From the NCBI RefSeq assembly GCF_963678635.1, contig NC_087066.1:9055116-9119115 (forward strand): a DNA stretch of 64,000 nucleotides, given 5' to 3'. The translations under genes and the position numbers were made by a program. This DNA comes from Symsagittifera roscoffensis (Eukaryota > Xenacoelomorpha > Acoela > Convolutidae). Positions 1 through 11,046 of this stretch are shown in pieces; the first letter of the stretch is position 1, and every line of letters begins with the position of its first letter. Below the pieces are notes generated by a model that searched no databases, was not told where the DNA came from, and was given only the letters and a program-made list of their open reading frames with translations.

Positions 1-579
1 TCGCGGAATACATTGAATTAGTCATTGAATCCAAATATTGATAATTTCATAGAGGATACCTCTGATTATTTGCTCTAGATTTATGTAAAAATTTGACTGA
101 ATTTCGAAGGAAGTATTGTCAAAAATGGACCTTGAAAACAGGTTTTTTAGAGGTTTTGAACACTGAATTTGTACTTAGTGTTGTCCACTAGTGTATCAAA
201 GCGTAACCGAAATGTATTTTGTCTTAGAAATTGTTGTAATATGGGTTGAGTCATGCTTTTTAGTCAAATTAGAATTTGCCGTGAGCAAAACCATTTTTTT
301 CAGCTTTGAGTTTATCATAATGCTAGGACGTTCGTTATGGAGAAAAAACTAATAATTATGAACAGATTTGTTCTTCTACCTCATTTTGTACATTTTGTAA
401 TACTATGCGTGCAGCCAAAATAACACTGAAATTAAGTATAAAAATTGTGAAAGGTCGGAGAAAACGCAAAAAGAATCATTTTGTAGTTATTGTATCGGGT
501 GGGGTGATGATATTGAACAACAAAAATTCCAATTAATCTTCTTAGTTTTTATTGAAGAGTTCTCAAATTTTCTCAATTG
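1..579. other. AT-rich intergenic stretch
   Basis: No convincing reading frame, RNA gene or repeat is visible here. It leads up to the first copy of a short terminal inverted repeat. Confidence 0.4.
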
Positions 580-640
580 AAAACCATAGACCTTCGGAAG
601 CAGTCCGAACGTTTAGGGTTCCGCCCTGATAGGAGCAGTT
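580..640 (+). repeat. TIR copy 1 (left orientation)
   Basis: About 55 bases containing a core close to GGGTTCCGCCCTGATAGGAG. The reverse complement matches 2157-2212, and related copies occur at 3625-3680 and 5374-5415. Two copies read in each orientation. The arrangement suggests ends of DNA-transposon or foldback elements. No flanking target-site duplication could be fixed by eye. Confidence 0.6.
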
Positions 641-784
641 TGTTATGACTAATTGCGTGATGCTGCGATGCGAAAATTGAGATTTAAATCCTTTCACAAT
701 TATTAATTTATTTAAAAATAGCAAAAACTCTAGGCATTATGGCAATGCTGATATAGTTTTACAAAACTGACCTTCAAATAAGTT

Positions 785-803
785 GGGGGGGGGGGGGGGG
801 GGG
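785..803 (+). repeat. Poly-G run of about 19
   Basis: A homopolymer G tract in otherwise AT-rich DNA. It could form a G-quadruplex, or its length could be a sequencing or assembly approximation. Confidence 0.8.
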
Positions 804-1023
804 TTCATAGAGCTGAAAATGAAATGAAAGGTGGGAGAGGGAGTGGAAAAGAGCCAAAAGCAGTTTCATGTTTGTTTTGATGTTGCAATCCAAGCTTTTT
901 TAAAAAAATTATACCATGTATTCGAGCCAACTTGGGCTCAAGTTCTATTTATAACAAATATGTCCAAAGTTGAGTGCACAACAGAGAAGTGATAATTTTG
1001 ATGTTATATTTTTATATACTTAC

Positions 1024-1141
1024 GCTCTCGCCAAGTACTGGGATTTTGCCAGTCGCGGTTGATGCGTTCCAATTCGTTAGCTTGTTCGTTTTCTGAAACA
1101 ACATCTCCGCATTTATACAACGGCCCAAATGACGCCATTGA
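1024..1141 (-). CDS. Exon-like segment, unknown protein
   Basis: On the minus strand this segment is bounded by a good acceptor (ending GATAG before 1141) and a strong donor (GTAAGT at 1023-1018). From the ATG at 1138 it reads a natural-looking peptide beginning MASFGPLYKCGDVVSENEQ and ending in a W/R/E-rich stretch, with no stop. A second frame is also open, so the reading is not certain. The upstream exon-like piece at 1352-1420 would join out of phase, so this may be a first coding exon or a captured, decayed fragment. It lies between the inverted repeats at 580 and 2212. I do not recognise the family. Confidence 0.3.
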
Positions 1142-1351
1142 CTATCTTTATAAAAATGTAACATAAAAATGTACTTTAAACAATTTCTTGTAAAAGAGAT
1201 GTTCTAACACTATCTTCAATGAATTAATTGAGCAGATTTGTCCAAAAGAAAAGTTTCCGACAAAAATTTTGTTGTTTGAATCGAGAAAAATTTATCTGAA
1301 AAGACAGCTTAAGGTTTTTTTGAACTAATCAACAGAAAAAACAAAAGTTAC

Positions 1352-1420
1352 CTCGTTTGATAGGGTTAACCTCTCGCTTCAATTCTTTCTTCAGTGCCCG
1401 TTCAACGCTTGCTGTGTTCA
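1352..1420 (-). CDS. Exon-like segment, unknown protein
   Basis: A 69-base minus-strand segment bounded by an acceptor (TTGTTTTAG) and a donor (GTAACT). It encodes a charged, helix-like peptide containing VERALKKELKREVN. Spliced directly to 1024-1141 it would be out of phase by my reading, so either another exon is missing or the segment is not functional. No family recognised. Confidence 0.25.
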
Positions 1421-1896
1421 CTAAAACAAGAATATATTTTTCTTAGCGTTTTTAATTTTGTTAGCTTTAAACAATGGAAAACTATATTAAGTAACAACAG
1501 ATTCTGATGAATTTGAGAAGTATATTTTTGAAAAACTCGGAAATATCTGCCTCAAAAGCAATTTGTTACAAAATTTGAAAAAATGCTAATACCTTGAGAA
1601 TTCTCCATGAAATAGCAAAAGACCGATATCAAAAATATAAAACTCGACAGCATTTTCGATATATAAATATTTTTTGCGAATAAAACTCAAATTATCAAAA
1701 AGCTATTATCTAAAAAGTGGGAAAGAAACGCGGAACTGAACAAATCAAAAATCAGAAGTCAGTTTCGGAATGGATCACAACCTGACTTAAAAACCTGATG
1801 GGGTCACTTGAACTGATATAATAAACACAAAAGTCATCGTGCTATAATTTATAAAATGAAAACCGAGAATAGAAAAATATCTTTGCTAATTTTCAG

Positions 1897-1994
1897 CTAA
1901 AAGTTTCAGGCGAAACCCGCTGAAAAAATTTTCAAAACCGCTTCATGATGCATTTGAAGATGACGCTCCCGATGAGAAAATCGCGATCACTTGA
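1897..1994 (+). CDS. Possible terminal exon, unknown protein
   Basis: A TTTTCAG acceptor precedes a segment that reads a basic-then-acidic peptide ending DAFEDDAPDEKIAIT and a TGA stop. Nothing convincing lies upstream on the same strand, so it is an isolated exon-like fragment. It lies inside the same TIR-bounded interval as the two minus-strand segments. Confidence 0.25.
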
Positions 1995-2156
1995 GAATGC
2001 CTGAAAATCCAGAAACAAGATGAAATTATAAACATTATTAGTTTTCTACAAAAAATTGACAGTTGCCCCGTATTAATGCGGAACAACTTGTCTCAATTGT
2101 TTGAGAGCAAATGCAGAGTTAATAATTTGCAAAAGGGATGAAAATAAAAGAAAAGA

Positions 2157-2212
2157 AAACTGCTCGTATCAGGGCGAAGCCCTGAATGTTTCGACTGCCT
2201 TTTAAGGTTTAT
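2157..2212 (-). repeat. TIR copy 2 (right orientation)
   Basis: Reverse complement of copy 1, with core CAGGGCGAAGCCCTGAATG. It may close a 1.63-kb element starting at 580, and it also resembles the outer end of the larger palindrome that ends near 5415. Confidence 0.6.
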
Positions 2213-2421
2213 GGAGCCGTAATAACATAAATATCATTAACAAATTGAATGTAATAAAAAAAGATTTTTTTTTGTTGATTATTTTCTATGAAAGTCATCC
2301 CCCACGCGCTATATAAACTACAAAAGAATAGATTTCTCTCCTTGTAACTAATTAATTCTGGCGAATAAGCTTCTTTCAACCAATTTGGAACTAATTCTAA
2401 GACAGATTAAATCTCCGATTA

Positions 2422-2665
2422 CGCGTTAATAGCGCAAAATATATCGCGCGTTAATTGTCCCAAACTGGCCAAAATAGCAATCTTTAAACCCCCATAACGT
2501 TTTGAAAAATGATCACAGGTCAAATATCGTTTCAAATTTAGGCTCAGGACAACAATACCTTTTGAGTGATTAAAAAAAATCCAACAAAAAATGGCTTGTT
2601 AAAAAGTCGAAATTGTCTCAAGAAAAAAAACCCACCTGAGCACAAATATTCCGTTACTTTCGTAT
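2422..2665 (+). repeat. Left arm of large inverted repeat
   Basis: About 240 bases whose reverse complement matches 5180-5385. Shared blocks include a TTAATAGCGC/AATATATCGCG stretch, CCCATAACG-type sequence and a GAGCACAAAT segment. With the right arm it makes a foldback structure of about 3 kb holding two smaller inverted-repeat elements. Confidence 0.7.
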
Positions 2666-2697
2666 GGAAAGTGGGAACAAAAAAGCCATTGGCTATT

Positions 2698-3406
2698 ACA
2701 GTGCTGATTTAAATTAACCGGACAAAACGCGTTAAACCTGAAATTTAAAACGCGTTTTCCTCAAATCGGGTTGAGTTAGGTGAAAACTTATGAAAACAAA
2801 ACTTGCTTAAAATTTCAGCAGAATTATTATGATGTTACTTGTTTTGCAAAATTTTGGCCCAAAATTCACCCCAAAAATTGGTAATTTTGGCTTTTCTAAG
2901 TTAATCAACAATTGCGCCGAAAATACCCGGTCGATCACAAACATAATTATATCAAAGTGAAAAAGTTATATTCTCCAAAAAAAATGCAAACCGTTTAAGA
3001 ATTGTTTTTTTTAAAAAAAATTGGTAATTTATATAGTAAAAACGACCTTTTTGTCTATCAAACAAAAGTAAATTAACTTAACAATGTTTTGGAGAATATA
3101 ACCTTCTTAAAGTTTGTTGATCTATGTAAGGGGCTCACTTTGATATAATTATGTTTGTGATCGACCGGGTATTTTTGGCGTAATTTTTGATTAACTAAGA
3201 ACAACCAAAATGACTGATTTTTGGGGTAAATTTTTGGGCCCGAATTTCGTAAAACAAATTACACCAAATTAATTCTGCTGAATTTTAAGCAAGTTTTGTT
3301 TTCATAAGTTTTGACCCAAACTCAACCCAATTTGAGAAAATCGCGTTTTAAATTTGAAGTTTAACGCGTTTTGTCCGGTTAATTCAATTCAGCGCTGTAT
3401 GAAGAA
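2698..3406. repeat. Inner 0.7-kb palindrome (foldback/MITE-like)
   Basis: Arms of about 290 bases (2701-2985 and 3092-3406) are reverse complements with moderate divergence. Outer ends carry AACCGGACAAAACGCGTTAAAC, here split by mismatches, and inner ends carry AGTTATATTCTCCA. The roughly 105-base loop is AT-rich. No protein is encoded. Typical of non-autonomous foldback elements. Confidence 0.75.
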
Positions 3407-3624
3407 CACTGAAAATTAAGGCTAAATTGATAAAAATTAGTTTCAAGAAAACCTTATCGGCATGAAATTTAGACATTCTTTTTCTATAGTTTTGTTTTGA
3501 GCATCTGGAATACCCCTCAAAAATGAATTATAATCGCATCTTGAGGACTGCTACTTGCAAAAATTTTGAAAAATTTTTTGATAGTACTTTTTTGTAATGC
3601 TATGATGAAGAGTTTACAGAATAC

Positions 3625-3680
3625 ACAAGACTGCTTGTATTAGAGCAAAGCCCTGAATGTTCCGACTGCCCTTACAAGCC
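3625..3680 (-). repeat. TIR copy 3
   Basis: Same orientation as copy 2, with core GAGCAAAGCCCTGAATGTTC. It lies between the inner palindrome and the next foldback element. Confidence 0.6.
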
Positions 3681-3817
3681 GATGATAAAATTTTTGTTTG
3701 ATAAACGATAAAATGAAAAAAATGAAATTTTTATTTTGTCACCACAAAATGTGGAAATTATACTTTTCTCTGTGTCTCGTTCTATGTTAAGGACAGTTGC
3801 CTTAATTAAATTCTGAA

Positions 3818-4747
3818 AGACCCGGGTTGACCAAAAATGCTAGTCATTCATTTTTCATATATGGAAAAATGGTAGTCATACACTTTTTATGCAATTCCAT
3901 AAGTACAGAAAGTTGCATGAAAGGTCTATGATTAGTAATTTTTCATATATGGAAATTGCATGACTAGCATTTTTCCATAAACAAAAAATATTAAGTTTTT
4001 TCATTTTAATTTCTCAAATGTTTTGGTTGTGTTTGTAACCGATCTTAAGTGACTAAAAGTTTAATCGTCTCGCATTGAAACTGTATTGTTAGCGGCCTGA
4101 AATGTCTTGATTTTGTCTTTTTCAGCTAATATGAAGAAATTAGCAAACTTTTAAATGTTGGCAAAAGTTTTCAATGATGATTTTTTTTAAAGTTTTTTTT
4201 TTAAATTACCAGACGTTGATCAAGTCATACATAAACATGCCATACAAAGCAAATATCATTTTTTTTAAAAAAAGTTATTAGGCAAAAAGGAAAAAACACG
4301 ATATTAGTGTGTCCAGGACTACGTTATGCACACAAAAAAAAGTTTTCATGCAAAAAATTTTTTTGAAAAAGTTTGAAAACTTTTTTTTTTGAAAAAGTTT
4401 GTTTGGGTACAAAATTCGATTTGCGGTTAAAAAACTAAAAAAATTTTTGGAGCAGTTTCAAAATTACTTGAAAAAATGTTTGTTGTCGCCATCAAAAAAA
4501 CGCTATTCATAAAGTTTCCAAATTTTGAAATTGTATGATTAGCATTTTTTTGACATAAACTTTTCTTTTGGTACAATACACGGAATTTTATGCCAAAACA
4601 AGAAAACAGTTCTTCCGAATTTCGATGACACCATTTTAGCATGAAATTTTAGCATGAAAAGTATGAAATTTGTATGATTAGTATTTTTTCATAGACTGAG
4701 TTTATGGAGTTGTATGATTAGCACTTTGGTCTATGTAGGTCAACCTG
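3818..4747. repeat. 0.93-kb inverted-repeat element
   Basis: The ends are inverted: the left end reads CCGGGTTGACCAAAAATGCT and the reverse complement of the right end reads CCAGGTTGACC, then AGTGCTAATCAT. The subterminal motif ATGACTAGCAT or its variants recurs many times in both orientations (3840, 3958, 4530, 4665, 4710). Interior frames are AT-rich noise. It is probably a MITE-like element nested in the larger palindrome. Confidence 0.55.
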
Positions 4748-5179
4748 GGGATAGAACAAACTGCTTACACGTGTTATAAGAACGTAATATAAAGCGTGTT
4801 CTTATCCCAAATTTGTCAAAGTTAGCAAACTTGAAATCGCCTAAATTTACTGAAAAAATTCACATGTGAAAAATTACAAAATATATATAAAGAGGTACAA
4901 TTAAAATAAGTAATCCAAGCATAACTATTTTGCACTTCCTCCAAATACAAACTAAAAGCAAATGTTTATGTTTCCTTGGATGAAAAAAAATAGCCATTGA
5001 ATGTAATAAAATTTTAATATCTTTTTAATCGCTCCTAAAAACATCATGAAAAATTATGATGTTTATCTTTTTCATTCAATTAAAATGTATCAATCGCGTT
5101 TTCTATGAACTGCTTAGGCATGGGATTAGCAGGGATATAACGCGTTAATCAACCTGCATTGGCCAAATTGGCAAGATCA

Positions 5180-5415
5180 CAGAAAATTACGAAAGTAACT
5201 GAACATTTGTGCTCGGGGTGCGTTTTTTTCTTCAGACAAATTTTGACTTTTTGACTTGCCATTTATGACGGAAAAGATCATTTTTTGTAAAGTTATGGGG
5301 GTTTTATGTTTGCCATTTTGGCCAATTTGGGACAATTAACGTGCGATATATTTCGCGCTATTAATTTTTAAGCAGAACATTCAGGGCTTTGCCATCATAG
5401 GAGCAGTCTTGTTCA
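5180..5415 (-). repeat. Right arm of large inverted repeat with TIR copy 4
   Basis: Reverse complement of 2422-2665, running directly into TIR copy 4 (5374-5415). In the left arm the equivalent TIR (2157-2212) is separated from the arm by about 200 extra bases. Confidence 0.65.
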
Positions 5416-6090
5416 ACTTCAACTCAAAACATCGATACATTTTGAATGATATATATGTTTTACATTTCTATAAAAAGATCAGAGTTGGTCTGGAGATGAA
5501 AGCATACTATGAAAAACACTCCGTATGTTTCGTGTATTCTTTAATTTTGAAGTTACGGGCTTCTGAAAATTGCCAAATTGGTCAGTTTATTATAATCAAC
5601 ATCACAAAGGACGTCCTACCAAAATATTAGCGGCAAATTATATCATTTGGGGCCCAAACTGTGGCTCTATCAAAACTGCTACCATACCGGAAACATATGC
5701 TAAAGTTAGAAAAAATGAAAATATTTCAAGAAAACAAGATATATACGCAGATACAATGTTATTATAAGAAATAAAAATTGAAACGAAAACAAAAAAACTA
5801 AGAAGATAGTCTTTCATTTTTTTTATTGTTTATATATATTTTTTCCGTTTTCTTAATCAAAAGTTTTAATATCAGGAGGTTAATTGGCAGCCTTGATTAA
5901 AACTGGCTCTATTTTTGAGTCTGAAATGACAGTATGTGAGTAAGTATGTGAGTTTCGGAGCTTAAGAACATTGATAAATTTTAATGTTTTTCGTTAATTT
6001 TTCCTCTTAGGACCTACATAAAAAATAAAAGCTTGATATTTTTTCTCTAGTCTTTTCTTCCATAAACTCCCCAGAATTTTGAGAAACTTG
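5416..6090. other. AT-rich intergenic stretch
   Basis: Only short frames of random composition occur. I see no domain, exon boundary or repeat until the duplicated block begins near 6091. Confidence 0.4.
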
Positions 6091-7639
6091 AAATGTTCCG
6101 AAAATGTTTTGTATTGATTTTTTAGATGCATCAGATTTCTAAGCAGTAATTTTCAGTTTTCAGTTGCGTTCATCTCAACTTTTTGATTAAACACCGTTCT
6201 GTTCAAGTTCTTTCTTGTATTTTTTTTCGGTTACTTTCGGGTAATAAACTTCCTTGTACTCAGTTTGTCAGTCGCTAGCAATAGTTTTCATAAAACAAAT
6301 TTATCTGGGCCACTTTGTTAAGTCAGTACTTAAATGATTATTCATAACAGTTTGTGAAAAGCATGTTTTTTTTCCTCACATTTTGTTCGTTTTTTAAATT
6401 TTATCTGATGGAAAAGTTTAAATAATCTCACTTTGATTTGGATTCTAAGCATTGTTAACTTTCTACCGCTCGTGGTTAGCTCAAATTATTGAAATTGTTG
6501 GATCAATCAGTTCAAACAGTAACAGTTAATGATCCAGATTTTTTAATCCACGCGTAAAATTTTAGATCAATGTTAGAAAATTGGTGGATATAATTTGGCA
6601 AACTCAACGTATTGAAGTCCATATCAAATGATGGAGTTAAGCAAACTTTAAACGTGATAAATAGGAGGAGTATAGAAATCGGAATTGGAATTTTAGGCAT
6701 GATCTTTTGTTACCAAATGAACACACTTTTTAAAAACGATGTATTCAATTTTCCCGCAAAACTATTCAACTTCATAGTCGTACTCGGTCTGGAGCAAATG
6801 TTGTAGCCATCTCTGTTTCGGATTATGATCAGCGTCAACTTATCCATCAGCAGAACTAAAACTTAGATAAATCAGCGTTGAAAATGCAAGCTTTACTTAA
6901 GCGCTCGATCATCTCTGAGTCAGCTCTGAATTTCCTCTGGAACATTGATCACTTCCAGATTTAGCGATTAGTTATCTCTGAAACGACACAATTTTTGGAA
7001 CAGCCTTCAACACTATGAAATTGCCAGGTTCAGTGCTGCAAATTACCTAAAACATTATCGCTGTTTCAGGCTTTGATCATAGGAAATTCATTGCAAACAA
7101 ATCAAAGTGAGGAAAATTATTGCAAAAATCAGTGCTGAGTTATGATAGGTTCATCACTATTTTTGGAATTCATAGATGTGTCATCAATTTTATCCATGAT
7201 CAGTTCTTTTTCAGCAAGAATTCTTTTTTATGTAAGAGTTACGTATCATTTGATCAATATCAACAAATATAGTTGTTCTGGGGAAGGTTTAATAGCAGCG
7301 TCAGGCATAATCAAGGGCGAATAATTTTCTTCATATCTCTGTTTTTCTCAAACTACTAAGCTGCCAAGCCATTGATGATGCCATCTTCTCCTCCCAGTGC
7401 GCGCCATTTAGTCCGTGTACCTATAATGCATATATTGGTTGCTCTCTTAATGGCAACAAAAAATTATAAACCAAACCCAGCACATAAACTTGCTACAACA
7501 AACCCAACACTAGTTGATTGAATGAAATATGCCCATGCTCGCAAGCTGGTAACTTTTCGTTTTTTTTCCTCGACAGAATGCAAAATACTCATCGGGTTAC
7601 AAATAATTCAGGCAAAACGGAGCGTCTGTTTCTGTGAAA

Positions 7640-8850
7640 CGAATACAAAAATGGCGCCGTTGACTGCCTGTCTCAAACAACACGAGCCATAAAATCTGCA
7701 GCTAATGTTAGGGCACCATATTCACCATCTGCGTTTCTGATCATCGGTTCCCGTTTCACATTTTTCCAGAGCATGGAAGACAGATCTCGTATTTCATCAC
7801 GAACTTCGTAATGGCTTAATGTCACCAATTCATCTTATTTTCAAGACAGAGCGTGTTGTGGTCGAACTCTTGTTGAATACCATCACAATTGGAGTATACT
7901 TTCGATAGATGTTTTTTCATGTCTCACTCAGTCTTAGAAAGTTCAAAATTATCTTTTGACGGCGGCAATGAAGTTAACCACAGAGAACAGCAGTTTTTTA
8001 TACTTCTCCACTGCACGCTTTGATCAGCTTGCAAAACAGCATGCACTTTTCGCAGTTTCTTTCTATCCAATTCATCCTGTTGGTCCTCATGGTTTCTCCT
8101 TGCTTCGTTCAATTTCGATTTGTGCTCGTCTTTAAGGCAAAACGGAGCATCTGTTTCTGTGAAACGAATACAAAAATGGCGCCGTTGACTGCCTGTCTCA
8201 AACACCACGAGCCATAAAATCTGCAGCCAATGTTTGATCAAGGTTTGAAATTGAATTTACAAGACAAGATGCTGCTTCTTGCGAAGTAGAAAAAACGTAG
8301 ATGGCTCTTTCAAGTGGATTCCGCACTACCAAACCTCCTCGTTTTTGTGGAAAAAAAAGATTGCGATCCATGTGTTTGTGTGATACTAAAGAGTCCCAGG
8401 AGATTTGGCAAAAATAATTCTTCCGAAAGTTTTTTATGAGGAGTAAACAGTTCTAATATATCTTTACTACTCTGTGAACAATTTTCTATTCATGTTGCAA
8501 CGATCTCGTGAAACCAACCAGTGCAGCTTTGGGTTCACTTTCTGCAACTTTTGATAACTCATCGATGCATTCCAGCCGTTTTTGAGATTTCATGAAAAAT
8601 GCATGGCATAATGCTTAACTAGCGATGGCTATCCCTGCGAAGCCAACCCGATTATTCATTAGAGTTTTTTCGATAGCTGATTTTTTGGAAAGGCACATCG
8701 GAGTTTTGTATTGGTTTCTTTTATTCGAATTAAGGTTATCCCATTGTTCGCAAAAATTCAAACCTCGACTTTTCTTGTCGCTGAGGCTTGTTTGGCGTCC
8801 TTAATTTTGAAAGGATTTGATTTTTTAGCAACATGCACAGGTTGATTTCA
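7640..8850 (-). pseudogene. Retroelement RT polyprotein C-terminal fragment, copy 1a
   Basis: Read on the minus strand from about 8850 down, this matches the region C-terminal to a reverse-transcriptase domain in a polyprotein common in invertebrate genomes. In order there is a helical part with SEPKAALVGFTRS, then a GGLG(V/L)-type stretch, a KSKLNEARRNHEDQQ helix, and an SLWLTSLPPSKDNFELSK motif (family consensus near SWLTxLPxxxHxFxLxKxxF). A remnant of the following His/Asp region lies near 7640-7860. Stops, a frameshift and an internal duplication of about 100 bases (7630-7690 and 8138-8230) break it. No catalytic palm motif is present. The assignment to this family is from remembered motif order. 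Confidence 0.55.
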
Positions 8851-9618
8851 GAAAGTTTTATTAAAGTATCAAATTTTTATCCTTTTTATTTAATTTTTTT
8901 TCTGCAAATTGAAATTGAAAATTGTTTCAATAGTTTTCTTTGGTTGGTGGTGGGGAGGGCGTCAATTGTTTTTTTTATGAGTATATCATATCGCCTGTTT
9001 TTGATTGACCAATTTTCAAATAGTTTTAAAAATACACAGATATAATTTTATGGAAAATTCTGAAATTAATTTTAATTTTTTTTCTAATTGAGCAACTTCT
9101 AAGAGTTAGTAGCGTTTGTTTTGTCCTAAGCTGTTTCGGAACGCTTTCAATTTTTCTGTCGTCAGTTTGCAGATGTTTGCTTTGGTTAGTTTTAGAGGTT
9201 AAAATAAGTTTTCCAAAAGTTATATTTTGTTATTATGCCCTTTTGGCTGTTCAGTTTTCACTAGTGTTTTCTTTGAAAAAAAACCTTTCATGAAGAAGAT
9301 TCTCAATTTTAATTTTACGATGGTTTTTGTTTCTTCAAACTAATTTAAGACAGCTTCTTTACCATTTTAATGGAAGAAATTTTATCTAAGTTAATCAGAT
9401 TTTCTGCAAAAAAAGAATATCTTGACCTTAATTTTTTGGTTTTGTTCTTGAGTGTTGCAACCGCAAAATATAATTAAAAGAAGTGAGATGTATGTAGATT
9501 ATGAGAAAAAGCATCATCGGAAATTTATGTCAGACTATAAAAATGAGGTTTATTTTTTCGCAAACTGTTGTTTTTTATTAACTTATAGGTCTATAACAAA
9601 ATGCAATGGTGTTGGTTT

Positions 9619-10443
9619 TTATCTCGATCTAGCATCTGTGAACTCAGTCTTAGAAAGTTCAAAATTATCTTTTGACGGCGGCAATGAAGTTAACCACAGA
9701 GAACAGCAGTTTTTTATACTTCTCCACTGCACGCTTTGATCAGCTTGCAAAACAGCATGCACTTTTCGCAGTTTCTTTCTATCCGAATCATCCTGTTGGT
9801 CCTCATGGTTTCTCCATGCTTCGTTCAATTTCGATTTGTGCTCGTGTTGATCAAGGTTTGAAATAGATTTTACAAGACAAGATGCTGCTTCTTGCGAAGT
9901 AGAAAAAACGTAGATGGCTCTTTCAAGTGGATTCCGCACTCCCAAACCTCCTCGTTTTTGTGGAAAAAAAATGCGATCCATGTGTATGTGTGATACTAAA
10001 GAGTCCCAGGAGATTTGGCAAAAATAATTCTTCCGAAAGTTTTTTACGAGGAGTAAACAGTTCTAATATATCTTTACTACTCTGTGAACAATTTTCTATT
10101 CATGTTGCAACGATCTCGTGAAACCAACCAGTGCAGCTTTGGGTTCACTTTCTGCAACTTTTGATAACTCATCGATGCATTCCAGCCGTTTTTGAGATTT
10201 CATGAAAGATGCATGGCATAATGCTTAACTAGCGATGGCTATCCCTGCGAAGCCAACCCGATTAATCATTAGAATTTTTTCGATAGCTGATTTTTTGGAA
10301 AGGCACATCGGAGTTTTGTATTGGTTTCTTTTATTCGAATTAAGGTTATCCATTGTTCGCAAAAATTCAAACCTCGACTTTTTTTGTCGCTGAGGCTTGT
10401 TTGGCGTCCTTAATTTTGAAAAGATTTGATTTTTTAGCAACAT
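9619..10443 (-). pseudogene. Retroelement RT polyprotein C-terminal fragment, copy 1b
   Basis: Second copy of the same fragment, ending EFTDARSR just before 9619. The longest open part (9619-9981) contains FFPQKRGGLGVRNPLERA, then the KLNEA helix and the WLTSLP motif. Upstream, the SEPKAALVGF part lies in the same region but is interrupted by stops. The most N-terminal frame ends in RVGFAGIAIAS at 10225. It is truncated at both ends and inactive. Confidence 0.55.
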
Positions 10444-10628
10444 GCTCAGGTTGATTTCAGAATGTTTTATTAAAGTATCAAACTTTTATCTTTTTTTAAT
10501 TAATTTTTTTTCTGCAAATTGAATTTGAAAATTGTTTCAATAGTTTTCTTTGGTTGGTGGTGGGGAGGGCGTCAATTCTTTTTTTATGAGTATATCATAT
10601 CGCCTGTTTTCTCTTCTTATATAATCAT

Positions 10629-11046
10629 ATTCTTTTTTATGTAAGAGTTACGTATCATTTGATCAATATCAACAAATATAGTTGTTCTGGGGAAGGTTTA
10701 ATAGCAGCGTCAGGCATAATCAAGGGCGAATAATTTTCTTCATATCTCTGTTTTTCTCAAACTACTAAGCTGCCAAGCCATTGATGATGCCATCTTCTCC
10801 TCCCAGTGCCCGCCATTTAGTCCGTGTACCTATAATGCATATATTGGTTGCTCTCTTAATGGCAACAAAAAATTATAAACCAAACCCAGCACATAAACTT
10901 GCTACAACAAACCCAACACTAGTTGATTGAATGAAATATGCCCATGCTCGCAAGCTGGTAACTTTTCGTTTTTTTTCCACGACAAAATGCAAAATACTCA
11001 TCGGGTTACAAATAATTCAGGCAAAACGGAGCGTCTGTTTCTGTGA
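10629..11046 (+). repeat. Extra copy of 7220-7640
   Basis: This segment repeats part of the duplicated block almost exactly (it begins ATTCTTTTTTATGTAAGAG). It joins abruptly to the start of unit 2, in the middle of the sequence CTGTGAAATGTTCC. It marks the recombination junction of the tandem duplication. Confidence 0.85.

Larger units (their letters stand above)
6091..11046 (+). repeat. Tandem block, unit 1 (about 4.96 kb)
   Basis: Nearly identical to 11047-15460, with matching positions offset by about 4.95-4.97 kb and only scattered substitutions and small indels. Inside the unit a sub-block of about 0.6 kb is present twice (around 7924-8860 and 9650-10500), and 10629-11046 repeats 7220-7640. 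The unit contains retroelement fragments on the minus strand and no intact gene. Confidence 0.9.

Noticed and set aside
785-803. Functional G-quadruplex
   Set aside because: Homopolymer length is uncertain in assemblies and there is no gene or promoter context.
6512-6700. 62-codon minus-strand frame conserved identically at 11483
   Set aside because: Identity follows from the recent tandem duplication and does not show selection; no motif or splice context.
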